From Cacajao melanocephalus (lineage: Eukaryota > Chordata > Mammalia > Primates > Pitheciidae): 64,000 bases of DNA. Every line of letters begins with the position of its first letter. Positions within the stretch are counted from its first letter, which is position 1. The DNA lies in contig CAUYLG010009157.1 in NCBI GenBank assembly GCA_963573385.1, positions 1 to 64,000 of the forward strand, given 5' to 3'. Positions 38,581 to 51,584 of this stretch are shown here, one piece after another. A program made the translations under genes and the position numbers. The notes under the pieces are model-generated. The model was not told the DNA's origin. It saw only the letters and a program-made list of their open reading frames with translations, and searched no databases.

Positions 38581-39094
38581 TTTGTGTCTGTCCGACCCCC
38601 GCCCCCCAACCCCACCACAACATTCAGGTGTTTTGTAACTTTATTATTTGCTTCAGAAAATTCTGGTATCTCATCAATCCCTGTTGACAGAATATAAAGT
38701 TCTAAAAAGACTAATCTGCTCTACTTTTTCTTTTGGCTCACTTTATTATATACCTTCCTCAATTCAATTATTTAGGGAGAAACCTGTGACAAACATCGAA
38801 CATTTTTAGAGAATAATAAACTAAAATTGGAGTTAGCGGGATAGCACTCTTTTTTAAGCCGAGTACTCATAATATCATATTTGTGGAAGCAAATTAAGAA
38901 AGAAATTTATCAGTTTAAATAACTTATTCTAGGTTTGTTCTACATATGGATCAAACTCTGTCAAGTAATTGCTTTTGCTAGGAGAGCGGTGCTACAGACT
39001 CACTTTGAAGGCAACCCCTTCTAAGAGATCTTTGTTCTCAGGAAAAAGTGTGATGATTGTAGTTATAGAAATTCTTAGATGAAAATTAGACTCT
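38581..39094. other. No feature recognised
   Basis: Contains a C-rich stretch near 38597-38622. Confidence 0.5.
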
Positions 39095-39268
39095 ATCCCT
39101 TTCTACTTGTTTGAACAAGATAACCTCCCAAAGCTCAGTTGTTCTATCTAAAACAGTGGGAATATTATTATGTAATACTTATAGGAATTATAAGGAAAAC
39201 TGAATGAGGTAATATTTTTAAAAGCAAGCACAGATCAGGCACAGAGTAGCTGCTTAATGAATGCTCAC
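39095..39268 (+). mobile_element. MIR
   Basis: 'tctatctaaaacagtgggaa', 'actgaatgaggtaatatttt' and 'caggcacagagtagctgctt' appear in MIR order. Confidence 0.78.
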
Positions 39269-41449
39269 TCTCTAGTCTGATAAATGAAACTATCTGGAGG
39301 ATGTGCCATTATACATATGCTTTTTTGTTTGTAAATCACAAACTCAAAGTTTATGGCATCTACAAAATACATATCTACAAAGGAAGTAACCATACAATAG
39401 TATAAAATGATAGAACAAGAACATCTTTGGAATTATTGATTATGAAATAACATCCCTTTGGAATTTTATTACAATTAGGTTAAATGGTTACTTATTATTT
39501 TATAGGGATTGTTTAAAAAACAAAAATAAGAGTTGCAAACAAAATATATTGTTCCTTTTCCAAAAGATTTTTATAAATTTCCTGGAATTTTGCTAGATTA
39601 TTGTTCCTGGAGTTATAATTTTAACAAGAATGATTATTAAAGAAACTCCTGTTTTATTAAACTAATGGTGAATTAATACTGACCCATATTCATATACAGT
39701 CCAATATTATGTCTCACTTGTTATCTCTATGATGTGTTAACCTAAAATATCGAACTGCATTTCCTACCTCTGTGGAGATGTTACCAACAAAATTACAATC
39801 CATATATTTTATGGGGGAATTGTTTGAGTACTCCATTATAACAAGTTCAAAGAGGCATTTTTCTGCACCAATTGGTTTTTATCTCTACTCTCCATGAGAC
39901 CCACAAATCCTTTAGCTCCTCTAGAATTACTTTCTTAAGGAAAGGTAATAGGGTTTAACAGTGTAGTTATTTGGCAGTTACGCACAACACTGTGAAATAA
40001 ATCTTCCAATATGTGATGTTAAAGAATCCTGCAGTATAATGCTCCCCTTTAAAGGTTTGTAATAAAAAATTTCGAGAGCAATTGTAACCAAACTCAACCA
40101 CGGTAACCCCCACTTTTAAACGGGCTAAAAACCTTCATCTTCACAGGGCATTGAACATGAACTTGAATTTAGTATATCCCACTTCGATAACTCCTCCTTA
40201 TGAACTACATTTCAAGAGGAAATGTAAAAATCATTCATAATTTTAACAATTGACTAGTTTTTGTTGCTATGGGGCAGAAAGAATCTTTAGCACTTATCAG
40301 CTTGACTTTTATATTCAAAACATTTAACAAAGAGTTTGGCTGTCATGAAGAAAAAACATCCTATGCAGCTGAATTCTGAGCCTTCTTCCTTCTGTATATC
40401 AATACAAATAAATCGCTAGATGTGTTTTATTTTGTAACAATTTACTCATGTTGTCCCTGTAGCTCTTATAATAGACACCTATTTAAAAATGAGTACTCAG
40501 CGCACTTTTGACATAATTGAGCACTAATCTGAGGGAAGCATTAGGTGTTCTGGTTAAAAATATAATCACATGGAGTTGTTTTGAACTGGGTAAAAGCAAA
40601 GTCTGAAAATTTAGATTTTAGTTCTCTCCATCTCTTTTTATGCATCCTTCCATTTGTATAGAGAGATATAGAGGCATTTGATAGTCTTTATTTAAAATGT
40701 TTTAAAATATTTCATTAAACCTTCCTGAAGTGTACATCCGTGAATGTAGATGGTCTAGAAACATAAAAAAAGAGAGTTAAGTCATACATTATTTTAAAAA
40801 GCTTCTATTAAAATTATGAACAATTAGTTTTCAATTATGGATAGATTAATATTATTATTTTCCATATCTTTATTTTTTTAAATAAATTTAAAGAAATAAC
40901 TAGTAATTATGGAGCTTGCTTTGTTTGTTACCTTTTAGGACAATTGATGCTATATGTTTGTGTTTTGTTTGTTGTTATCTTTAAGACCAACACGTATTAT
41001 ATATATATTCTTTTGCTATTCCAAAGATTGATGTTATTTTTCTAACATTCTAAGAAGTTAGGGGGAAAAGGCCAATTAACACCAAATGAAGTGGAAGGAA
41101 AAATAATAAGAAAAAACTAACAAAATATAAACAAAACAAAATTAGAGAGAAGCAACAAAAGTGAAAGTTATTTTTTTCTAACGAGACTGTTAAAATTAAT
41201 AATAGTTTGGTAAAACTGGTCAGGGGGAGGAAAGTAATTAAAAAAAGACATTCCATAATGCTAGAGATATTAGATAAAATACTATTTTTAACAAATAAAT
41301 ATAATTAAAATAAAAATTTAAACAAAATTTATTTATTAAAAAGGTGAAATAAAATAGAAAATTATCTATTTAAATAAGTTAATAAGGAATTTATTAAAAT
41401 TTATTAATCTGAATATCTTAAAATTAAATTTTTCCTCATATTCACAGAA
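39269..41449. other. No feature recognised
   Basis: AT-rich, apparently unique DNA. The 68-codon minus frame at 41050-41256 is compositional. Confidence 0.5.
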
Positions 41450-42236
41450 AGAAATAACTCTAGACTTATGCAGACCTTTCCAGAATATAGCAAAGAGAAA
41501 ATATATTCTAACTTATCTTATGAATCCAACTTAAATCTGAAATCAAAGCCCACAAAAACATTAGAAAAAGAAAAAGATGGGCAATCTATCTTATAAACAT
41601 AGATGCAAAAATTGTAAACAATATTTTATCAAGTCTGGTATTATATAGAATGGCTAATACTTCACAAGTAAACAAGATTATTCCAAATATATAACGGTAG
41701 TGTATATTCAAAACCCTGCAAATTTACCATGTTAACAGAAAGAAAAGGAGAAAAATTATTGGAACATCCTGTTAGGTGTAGTAAAGCATTTGACAGAAAA
41801 TTGAAAGTTAATTTATGACGAAAATTCTTAGCAAAGTAGAATTAGAAGAGAGGAGCTTTAATTTTAGAACAACACCTACTAGAAAAAAACTATAACAAAC
41901 ATCATATTTACTAATATATTATTAAATTTTCCTCTTACATAGAGGTTAAGTGATAGATGTAAGAAAAAAATTCTAACAAAAAATGTGGAAAACTTCAACA
42001 CTAAAAACCACAACCACGTTTTAAGATAAATTAAAGACTAAATTGAATAGAAGTATATACTATGATCATGGATTGGCAAGATCAATATTACAAAAATATT
42101 AATTATTCTTTGGAAGAAAATCAATCAAATCCTCTTCTAAAATTATGTAGCATAAATTAGAGAAGACAGATAAAATTTAATAGTGCTTAAGCATGAGAAA
42201 AAAGCAAAATTAATTCAGCTAGATTGGAGAATAATT
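41450..42236 (+). mobile_element. L1M ORF2 fragment
   Basis: 'cctttccagaatatagcaaa', 'ataaacatagatgcaaaaat', 'agtaaagcatttgacagaaa' and 'gatcatggattggcaagatc' trace ORF2 through the RT domain. No frame is open for long. Confidence 0.75.
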
Positions 42237-44424
42237 GGCCAAAAACAGTTTTTGGAAAAGGGAACATTTGTAATTATAGTTTAATAGCAGTTTTTTGAGC
42301 AATGTGTGTCCAGCCACTTGGGTGTTAAAGTCATGAGACTATCAAGAAGGATGGGTGCAAATAAAGATAGGTGCTAATATACAAGACTTGCAATTGAATA
42401 ATTTTTATGTCTTCAGGGTCCCTCACAGTCCCTCCTATTGTTCAACAGGTTGCTGGGTACTACAATTTGATCACATTTCGATTTGTTCAGAATTCTAGAT
42501 TGATACCATTTATATTAATTATGGTTCCAGATTGACTGGTGATTGTAGACATCGGAGTTTTTTGTGACTTTTGTCTTTGTAGCTGAATTTAAATTATCTG
42601 ATCAATTAGTTTCTGTGCAGAAGCATTTAAGGCTCTTTGTGAACAGAGTAAACAATTATGCAGAAATCAAATATTAATATCAGGATTATCAGAATACCTG
42701 GGAAAATGTATTTTAGTCAATAGTCTTGATTAAGCCAAGAGAATAAATTTTATTCTTATTTTGAATCTGTAGATAAGATAAATTTGATATGTTTGCATAA
42801 CACTTATTTTTCCCTCTAATTTCTTATTGTTTTCCCAACTTTTTTTGTTTATGTTGAAAAATATTCAATACATCTCTTGTTAGATGTGTGTATTCTTCTT
42901 TCACTAAGTCAACACATGTACTTCTCTGTGAGCTGAGTATATTTAAAGACTTTCTCTATTGCATCACAGCTTGTTGAATTTTTACCAAGTCTTACAGTCT
43001 CACTCAGGTTGCCTAAGTTATTAATGGTTGTTTTCATTATAGCATAATAAATTCTGTTTCTGAGCTTTTGCATGGCTGTCAAAGCTGCATACTAGTAGAC
43101 AAAACAACTATCCAGTATTCACTGGTAGACATATTTTGTTATATCTTTATTCAGGCTTAAACTTCTTCAAATTCCAGTAAATATTCTCTTGGAAACTTAT
43201 TACCATGCCTTTCTATATGGAGGCCATAGTTATGTAAGATCTGAGTACCTGCAAAAAGGACTAAGAATTTTTTTATTATTTAAAGGAGTTAGGTCAGATT
43301 ATTACAAAAACCAAAATACTTATAAAAGTCTTTAATAGCTATCAAATTAGTAGGAATTATCTGGTAATCTTGGGCCTCAGCGATTGAAAATATTCAAACA
43401 ATGTGACCTGAAGTCTATATTTAAGTACTAGGAAGAATTAAACAAATAGCTTTGTTTCTCACTTTGTAACAAAAGTTTAGTTTCTTACGAAAAGCAGGAA
43501 CTTTGAGGGGATTTCAGGTATCAAAACTGTTCCTAAACTTAATAAGATTAAAATAGAAAAGGTAAACAAGATACCTTCTAAACTTAAAAGTGTTAGAACA
43601 TTTATTAGAGATGGTTATGAGTCTAGCAACAGGGCAAATGGGAATGTAGTTTATAAGGTTGTTGAAGGTAATGAATGGTCAAATTTAGTCCTTAAGTTTT
43701 AGAGAAAAAACTTTATTTAGTCCAGAAGGATAAGAGAAGGAAGTTTTTGGTGTTTTTGTAAAACCTGTTTGTTTTCAGGTACCTGTTTTCAGGTACACAA
43801 CTTCTTTGTGGGGAATAATAGTCTACAGTGATTTTGACTTTTTTATTTTGATTTTTAAAAACATTTATTATTCTCAAGTCTCTTTAGTGGTATATAATGA
43901 AAGAAAAGTGATGTTATTATTTTGCACAAGGATATAGTTTCCTAGGAAAAATGGAAAAAACTCAGCAATCTGATTAACTAAAACTTTTAACTAGAGTGTG
44001 GACTCATTGGTGCTAAGTGTAATGTAAATGACAGGTTTAATCTTTTGTGTTTAGACAAAGAAGATTAAAGAAATAACTTGTAGAATCTCATCTTGGCAAT
44101 CAGGAACACTAAACTAACAGAGAAGGAATTCAAAGAGGGATTTAAAATTTAGAGGAGAAAGAGACAATGATAGTTGCAGCAGTTTTTGGCATTCTGCATT
44201 CAGGTGTCTTGATCTGAACGTTCTGGATGAAGGCCATGTGTAGCAGTCTACTTTAGATCAAAGTTTCTTAAATTGTCCTAAGTTTTCTATACAAATAGAA
44301 GAAAAGCTCTATGATTTTTGTGTAGTCCAAAGAAAGGGATTTTGAAAGAAATGCTTAATGTTACTGAAGATAGTCTCTTGTGAATCTATCCAAACAAAAG
44401 GCTCAGGTTTTTCAGCTTTCATTT

Positions 44425-44463
<39 letters not shown>

Positions 44464-46386
44464 GTGATTAAATCAAAAAATGTTAGCATTTCTTTGCACA
44501 GTGTCTTATGAGAACAAGATCTCCTCTAAGTTTTCTTTTAGTGATTGATCAGAGAAAATGATAAATAACTTCCAATTTTTGAGGCAACAAGATTAACCAT
44601 TTTGCATATTGTCATGGCCTAGAAAATGCACTTGTATCTAACAAAATTGAAGTTTTTTACAAATGCTTTGTCAGAAAATGGAGGATATCAATTCTGTAAG
44701 ACTTTCAAACTAAAGCACAGAAGACCATTCATATATAATATAAGAGTGGAGTTCTGGCTCAGTTTTGCAAAAGCTAATAGAACACTTCTGTAAATCTGCA
44801 GAATGTAACTATCACATATATTGTTTATTTTCCTAATGAAATATAAAAAAGATATAATGAGATTGAATGGAAAAGTATACTTAAAAGCAAAATGCTGAAA
44901 ATGGATCTACCACTGATGTTATCTGCCTCAAGGGTAAGGAATTTTTGAATTGTATTATGGTTGGAAATGGCAAGAAGTGAGAGAGTACAAACTTGTTAAT
45001 GAATGGTCCATGAATCTTGTACAAGGTGGTAACCACACTCATTTGCCTTTTTGATGGGAAGAAGAGACATAAGAAGGGATAATAATATAGGAAACTTTTG
45101 AGTACTTTTTGGAGGTATGTAATATGATGGATCTTAAAAGCCTGTTTTATTAATAGATATTGGTTTGGTTTCAGTAAGACATAGATGGATTGATGAAGAA
45201 CTATATGGCTTCAGCCTCTTTCATTTGCTGTAGATATAAACTACCTGTAGCCAAAAGACTATTGGGAACAGATTCAAGGTCTGAGATGTTGGTAGGGAAG
45301 GCATCAGAGTGAGTGATCAATCCAAGCTTTTACAAAACTATGGATCAGAATTCATCTCCTTCTGGAATTTCCAGAATGAGGTCATCTGCTTTACCTTTTA
45401 TAACAGCACCTCATTTCCAAATAAGTATTGTTCCTACAAATTCATTGGAGTAAAATCCCTAAACAGGAAAGTATATTGATCAGTTCCAGAGAGACAGAAA
45501 CTGAGTAAGAAAAAATTAGAGTTTATGTGGTATCTCAGATTTCTACAATAAAATGTCTTTGTTACTCTATAAACAGAAATGACTGAAGGGTCACATGGTT
45601 TATAGTAAGGATTATAACCCTGGGAAGTAACAAGAAATGGAATATTCCAGTTTTGCAATTACATGAAATTTCTCTCTCTCTCTTTTTATTTTTTGTTAAT
45701 AGAAATTGTAGGTAGATGAGTAACTACTTCCTTGCAGTTGTGACTGGAGTCTATTTTTCCAGCTAAAATAGGAAAAGTTTTCTTCCATCACTCTTTTGCC
45801 TTAAAATTTCATCAGACATCTTTGTCTAGGCTAGGATAAAGGTGTTCTTGTTCTTGGGTTTATCTAATTTCTTATCTGAAAATCTAATAATTTCATTTGT
45901 TTTTCTTTTATTTTTCTGGGTTTTTAAAGTTTTTTGGGGAAAAACTTGTAATTCAGAGAACTAGAAAGAGCTTGCCACTCTATTTCTTGTTTGTTTGTTT
46001 GTTTGTTTGTCATTTTCTGACAAAACCTGGCACACGTGGTTAAATACCATCACTGAGAAATGTGGATATGAGAGTTGTAATATTTTTTCCCCTGATTAAA
46101 ACCTGAAATCTGAGTATAGTAATGTCTCAAAAGGCTAGAATAAGATGTATTTATTACTTTTTTTCTCTTTACAGGAGTGCATTTTTGACCAATTACTTTT
46201 TACAGGAAGAACTTCAAGAGTAGCTATGAAGCATATGAAGAGCCACACCTCATTGCCGCCCTCCTCCCTGAACTTGTACCTCCTTCAATACCTCCCCTTA
46301 TGTCCTCCTACCTTATCCCTAGGGTGTAGGACACCACCTCCCCATCCTTGCTACAAGTCACTCACCCCTCATCATCCTCTTAGTAA
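42237..46386. other. About 4.1-kb block not classified
   Basis: Not recognised as Alu, L1, L2, MIR or a named LTR. T-rich composition on the plus strand and scattered short minus frames (for example 45434-45658) would fit an old retroviral interior in antisense, but I see no diagnostic motif. Contains (GT)n at 44428-44460, (TTTG)n at 45987-46010 and a 14-bp tandem pair at 43770-43797. Confidence 0.4.
44428..44460. repeat. (GT)n microsatellite
   Basis: About 16 uninterrupted GT units. Confidence 0.97.
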
Positions 46387-46450
46387 TCACACTGCTGCAC
46401 TCCAGCCTGGGTGACAGAACAAGACCCTGTCTCAAAAACAAATAAATGAA
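46387..46450 (+). mobile_element. Alu 3' fragment
   Basis: 'ctgctgcactccagcctggg' to 'accctgtctcaaaaacaaat': only the last 55 bp of an Alu and its tail. The start of the fragment cuts into the end of the 46145-46414 frame. Confidence 0.85.
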
Positions 46451-46649
46451 TACAAATAAAAACTAAGCTTATTTATGTTAAAAAAAAAAGAAATACAAAC
46501 TAGATTATGCAAAATGCAATAATTCTAGGGAAGTAGAAGCCCTCTAAATAATTATTTTAATCCATGAATATGATATTCAGTTTTGCCACTTTTGATATGG
46601 CATAATTTGGAAGCAAAAAATGTAAGCTCATGTTTGTATATTCCAAAAT

Positions 46650-47220
46650 GTATTTTCTTTAGGATTTTTGCATCTATGTTTATATTGCAATGTAGTTTTC
46701 TCTTTTTTTGTTGTGTCCTCATTGATTTCGGGAAGAGTTTTAGGAGGATTGGGACCGGTTCTTCCTTGTATGTTTTGGTAGAATTTGCCTGTGAATCCTT
46801 CTGGTCCTGAACTTTCTTCTGTGGGGAGAATTTTTTATTACTTATTCAGTCTCACTACTTGTTACTGATTTGTTCAGGATTTCTGTTTCTTCCTTATTCA
46901 ATCTTGGAAGGTTGTATGTTTCCAGGTATTTATACATTTTACGCAGGCTTTTTAGTTTGTGGATATATAGATGTTCATGGTAGTCTCTGATGATCTTTTC
47001 TATTCCTGTGGTATTAGTTGTAATGTCTCCTTTTTATTACTACTTATGATTATTTGGATCTTCTTTCTTATTTTCTTGGTTAATCTAGCTAATGGACTAT
47101 CAATTCTGTTTATCTTTTCAAAGAACCAGCTTTTAATTCATTTTTTTTTCCAATTTTATTTTCCTCTGATCTTTGTTATTTTCTTTCTTTTGCTAGCTTC
47201 GGATTTGGTTTGCTATATGC
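46650..47220 (-). mobile_element. L1 ORF2 fragment, antisense (inverted 5' piece)
   Basis: 'aggatttttgcatctatgtt', 'tgtgaatccttctggtcctg' and 'ggactatcaattctgtttat' are antisense ORF2 around the endonuclease-RT junction and early RT. A gap of some 60-70 bases versus the usual order occurs near 46715. It abuts sense L1 at 47221. Confidence 0.88.
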
Positions 47221-48335
47221 AGAAGACTCAAACTAGACCCCTATCTCTCACTATGTAAAAAAAAAATTAACTCAAGATGCATTAAGGACTTAAATGTAAG
47301 ACCTCAAAAATCCCAGAAGGAAACAGAAAAAAACTCTTCTGGACATTGGCCTAGGCAAATAATTCATGACTATGACCTCTACAGTAAATGGAACAAAAAC
47401 AAAATTAGACAAATGGAACTCACTAAACAAACAAATAAACAAACAAAGCCTGTGCAGCAAAAAAGAATAATCTACAGAATGGGAGAAAGTATGTGACAAC
47501 TATGCATCTGACAATGGGCTAATATCCAGAAGGAACTCAAACAACTCAACAACAACAACAAACCCAACAATGGCCAAGAAGAATATGAAAACATGCTCAA
47601 CATCACTAACCATCAGAAAAGTACATATTAAAACTGTAATGACATGCATCTTTGACCAGTCAGAATGGGTATTTTTTGAAAGTCAAAAAAAAAAAAAAAA
47701 AAAGCAGATGCTGGTGAAGATGCAGAGAAAAGGGAATGCTTATACACTGTTTGTGGAAATGTAAATCAGTACAACTTCTATGGAAAATAGTATGAAGATT
47801 TCTCAAAGAACTAAAATAAGAACTACTGTTTGATACAGGAATCCTAGTACTGGATATATAACTAAAGGAAAATAAATTATTACATCAAAAAGATACCTGC
47901 ACTTGTATGTTTATTACAGTGCTACATACAATAGCAAGGTAGGTAATCAATCTAAGAGTCCATCAATGAGTAATTGAATAAATAAAATATGTTTTAGATA
48001 TAACATAGAATACTACTCAGCCATAATGAAGAATGAAACCATTTTCTTTTGCAGCAACACGGGTGGAACTAGAGGCCATTATTCTAAGTGAAATAGTGAG
48101 AAACATAATGCCAAATACCCTATGTTCTTACTTCTAAGTGGGGGGAGCTAAATAATGTGCATGCTTTAACATAGAGACTCAAAAGAGAGTGGAAGGGTGA
48201 GAGGGGGATGAAGGATGAGAAAGTGCTGTATGTGCACAATGTACACTATTGTGTGATGGTTCTACTTAAAGTCTAGATTTCACCACTGGACAATACATCA
48301 ATGTACCTAAATTTACACAAATTAAAGAAAAAATA
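47221..48335 (+). mobile_element. L1 ORF2 C-terminus to 3' end, sense
   Basis: 'gtaagacctcaaaaatccca', 'gacaatgggctaatatccag', 'catagaatactactcagcca', the 3'UTR, then 'cacaaattaaagaaaaaata' as the A-rich end. The plus frame at 47570-47764 and minus frame at 47290-47499 are by-products. Confidence 0.9.
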
Positions 48336-48522
48336 TATTCTATTTCAACGCCAGCATTAAAAAGACAATATATCACTCAGCATCTTGCAAAAGAAAAATA
48401 ATTACACATTTACCAAAACTTATCTATAAGTAATCATTCAGTTACACCAGAAAGTAATTCCTTTACTTGTTTTCAAGGCAAACTGCAATTACTTTGTGAT
48501 ATTTTATATAATTGTTTTTTTC
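48336..48522. other. Spacer, nothing recognised
   Basis: Between the L1 3' end and an Alu monomer. Confidence 0.5.
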
Positions 48523-48637
48523 TGGCCAGGCATGGTGGCTCACACCAGTAATCACAGCACTTTAAGAGGCCAAGGCAGAAGTATCACTTGAGCCTGGGAG
48601 TTCAAGACCAGCCTGTGCAATATAATGAGACACAGAC
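48523..48637 (+). mobile_element. Alu left-arm fragment
   Basis: 'ggccaggcatggtggctcac' to 'cagcctgtgcaatataatga'. The right arm is absent, replaced by a microsatellite. Confidence 0.88.
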
Positions 48638-48659
48638 TCTCTCTCTTTCTCTCTCTCTC

Positions 48660-48705
<46 letters not shown>

Positions 48706-48715
48706 CACATATATA
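48638..48715. repeat. (TC)n(TG)n(TA)n compound microsatellite
   Basis: TC-rich run to 48666, about 17 TG units to 48700, then a short TA/CA end. Confidence 0.95.
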
Positions 48716-48899
48716 ACTTTTGATGAAGAGAACAATATTAGATCACACTTTAAAATATTTTTAGCTATCTTATATTGTATAAAAATATTCCAAATTTGTA
48801 AAATTAATGCTATTTTACAGATAACATGGCACCTTTATTACTGAGGACTAAGCACTGATTTTTTTATCTGGCCCAAATTCCAACCTAAGGGATCTAGGG

Positions 48900-49620
48900 A
48901 GTCATACCCTACAAACCATAAATTCTTATCTGATAGGTTTCATTTAACCCTATGTATTGTGACTCACTTTCCAATCTGACTCCGTGATAACATTATGTGA
49001 CAAAGAAGAAAGTCAAAAATATTTTACCCCAAAAGTGTGCTTCTTTGCTGTATTTCAAAATGGTCCTCCAAAGCCTTCTTTTTTGGGGGTTCATGTGCAT
49101 ATGTAAAGAATATTAACATAGCTAAATCTTTTTCTTCCAGGCCCTCCCAATCCTGATGAGATTTAGGTAGGAGTCTAGCACATTTTAAAGGCTTTAATAG
49201 AAAACACTTTCTATCTATTGTCTCTAAGGGCAGCCACTACAAAATTTCAAAAGAACCTTGGTCTCCGCAATCTTTTATATTAACCTGAACATTTTTTTCT
49301 ATTGATCCCAAGTCTTTAGACAAACTCCACCAATTGTCAATTAGAAAATGTTTCAATTTACCTATAGCCTGGAAGTTCCACCCAGGCTCCTCTGGCCCCT
49401 TTGAGTTGTTCCACCTTTCTGAACCAAAGCAGTATATTTCTTAAATGTATTTGACTGATGTCTCACCCCTCCCTAAAATGCATAAAAGCAAACTGCACCT
49501 GACCACCTTGAGCACATGTTCTCAGGACCTCCTGAGGGCTGTGTTATGGGTCATGGTCAGTCATATTTGGCTCATAATAAATCTCTTAAAATATTTTACA
49601 GAGTTTGACTCTTTTCATTG
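48900..49620 (+). mobile_element. ERV LTR, copy 1 (sense)
   Basis: LTR with TATA-like ataaaa (49484), 'caccttgagcacatgttctc', 'aggacctcctgagggctgtg' and an aataaa signal near 49576. The same family recurs in antisense at 49965-50330. The 5' boundary is uncertain; the part before about 49200 is assigned by continuity only. Family name not determined. Confidence 0.65.
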
Positions 49621-49964
49621 ACAATATGTTATCAAACAAGACACTATCTCTAATTTCTTATATCCTCTTCCATGACACTGGCCAATATCTCCATTTCTTA
49701 TTATTATTTATTAATTTTTTCTGAAGTACTACCTAGATAATCTCCAACACCAAATCAATTCAACTGGCTGACAAACCATTAAATAGCCTATCTTGCATTT
49801 CACTTCAGAGGAAAGAAAAGGGAAAAGGAAAATACTAATCAACGTGCCGATTGTTTTCTTTATAAATCTGTGCTATTTAAAGTTGATGCAATTAGCAATG
49901 CAGCCTGAAAATTTCTTTGTATTTGTCTCATTGTTTCCTTTTCTTCCTGTAAACCCAGAAAACC
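49621..49964. other. Spacer between inverted LTRs
   Basis: AT-rich. The frame at 49793-50011 crosses into the second LTR. Nothing recognised. Confidence 0.5.
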
Positions 49965-50330
49965 TGAGAGACGTCTCAGTTAATTTAGAAAGTTTATTTT
50001 GCAAAAGTTAAGGATGTGCACCGATGATGCAGCCTCAGGAAGTCCTGAAGACATGTGCCCAAGGTGGTTGGGGTGCAGGTTGGTTTTATACATTCTAGGG
50101 AGACATGAGACGTCAATCATGTACATTTAATAAAAACATTGGTTTGGTCCAGAAAGGTGGGACATCTGAAAGTGGGAGTGGGCAGTGTAAATTTAAACAT
50201 TTTCTGGTTGACAATTGGTTGAGTTTATCTAAAGACCTGAGATCAATAGAAAGGAATGTTTGGGTTGCAATAAGAGGTTGAAAAAATCTTAACTAATTTT
50301 TTTTTAAATAACTCTAGACCTATTCTTTCA
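49965..50330 (-). mobile_element. ERV LTR, copy 2 (antisense)
   Basis: 'aaagtttattttgcaaaagt' (polyadenylation region reversed), 'gatgcagcctcaggaagtcc', 'gacatgtgcccaaggtggtt' and 'ttggttttatacattctagg' (TATA reversed) mirror copy 1. Confidence 0.75.
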
Positions 50331-50364
50331 GTAGGTTGACTAAAAGTAATTTTTCAAATTGACA

Positions 50365-50455
50365 AAATATGTCATGTCACTCCTTAGCTTAACATTCATC
50401 AATAACTGTCTATTACTATTAAGAGTAAGTTCAAACTTTTTGTAGGACTAAAAAT
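50365..50455 (+). mobile_element. L2 fragment
   Basis: 'atgtcactccttagcttaac' followed by 'agagtaagttcaaacttttt' is the L2 order a few hundred bases before its 3' end. Confidence 0.65.
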
Positions 50456-50621
50456 TTATCAAACCAAATTGATATAATATAAGGGAAAAATTACAACCCA
50501 TGAGAAAGCATGATTCTAAAGAGAACATATGATAGCAGTTACTGGAAAAATAAAATCACACTAAATTGGGAGGCTTCAATCAAACCAGTGACAGGTTTTT
50601 GTTATTGTTGTTCTATTTTTT

Positions 50622-50622
<1 letters not shown>

Positions 50623-50666
<44 letters not shown>
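50623..50666. repeat. (GT)n microsatellite
   Basis: About 22 uninterrupted GT units. The frame at 50510-50716 reads through it as Cys-Val repeats and is not coding. Confidence 0.97.
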
Positions 50667-50667
<1 letters not shown>

Positions 50668-51584
50668 ATGGGAGGATAAGGTGTTGAGTAGATCTGATAG
50701 TCATAACCCAAGGTGATAATCAACTCTAAATGTGGAAAAGAAAATGGAATTGGAAGCCCATACCACATCTATTGTTGCAATGGTGAATTCTAGTATTGAA
50801 GGAGTGAGCAGTAAATAATAATTATCTTACTATATAAACTAGAGTTATTTATTTATTTAGCCAATAAAAATTAGTTAATGATGCAACATTTTGGATAAAT
50901 ATTTATTTAAAGGTATTTACACTTTCTGAAAACAGAGAAAAAAACCCCTGGTACAAACTATAAGCAATATTTTCAGGCTTTTAGAATTGTTGAATAGTGC
51001 AGTGTTTACAACACAGAAAGCATCATGTGAAAAATACAATTATTAACTTTCTCGAGGCTGATTTCTCAAAATAAGAGTACTAGTTTTACCCTAGGTATAA
51101 CAGTGGCCAAATTGTTTGATATTTGACAAGAGAAAGGAAGTCACCTCGCACAGGAAAAATTTAGTGAAGCAGAATATCACTCTCTATAGATGTTTAAGGA
51201 AGGGAAGCCTATGGTTGACTTTGCTACTCAAATATGAGGAAAGAGAATTTGGAGAAGTTAGCCTATAACTTTTTATGTGGTTTAATATACACTAGAAAGG
51301 ATGCATGCTGACCTGTTTCATTGTTAATATAGTAACGACAGATACTGGAGAGAGATGCATTGTTGGAATAGTCAGCCAAGGTTCTAGAACAAGCTCGCTT
51401 CAGTTTCCAGTTCCTCAGAGGTGAAAAGATAGATCCATTCAAGTCGACAGCTCCCTAAATGCAGAACTATTTCTAGGCAGAAATATATTCATTATAGAAT
51501 TTTATATAAGAAATGAGTCACTGGTATCTTGGACTAACAGGTCTACAAATTCTTGATCTCAGTCCTCCTTCTTAGTAATTGGCT
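50667..51584. other. No feature recognised
   Basis: AT-rich, apparently unique DNA. Confidence 0.5.

Noticed and set aside
44428..50666. Regular GT and TG arrays considered as regulatory or recombination signals
   Set aside because: Ordinary dinucleotide microsatellites. No spacer/repeat structure of an array and no neighbouring genes.
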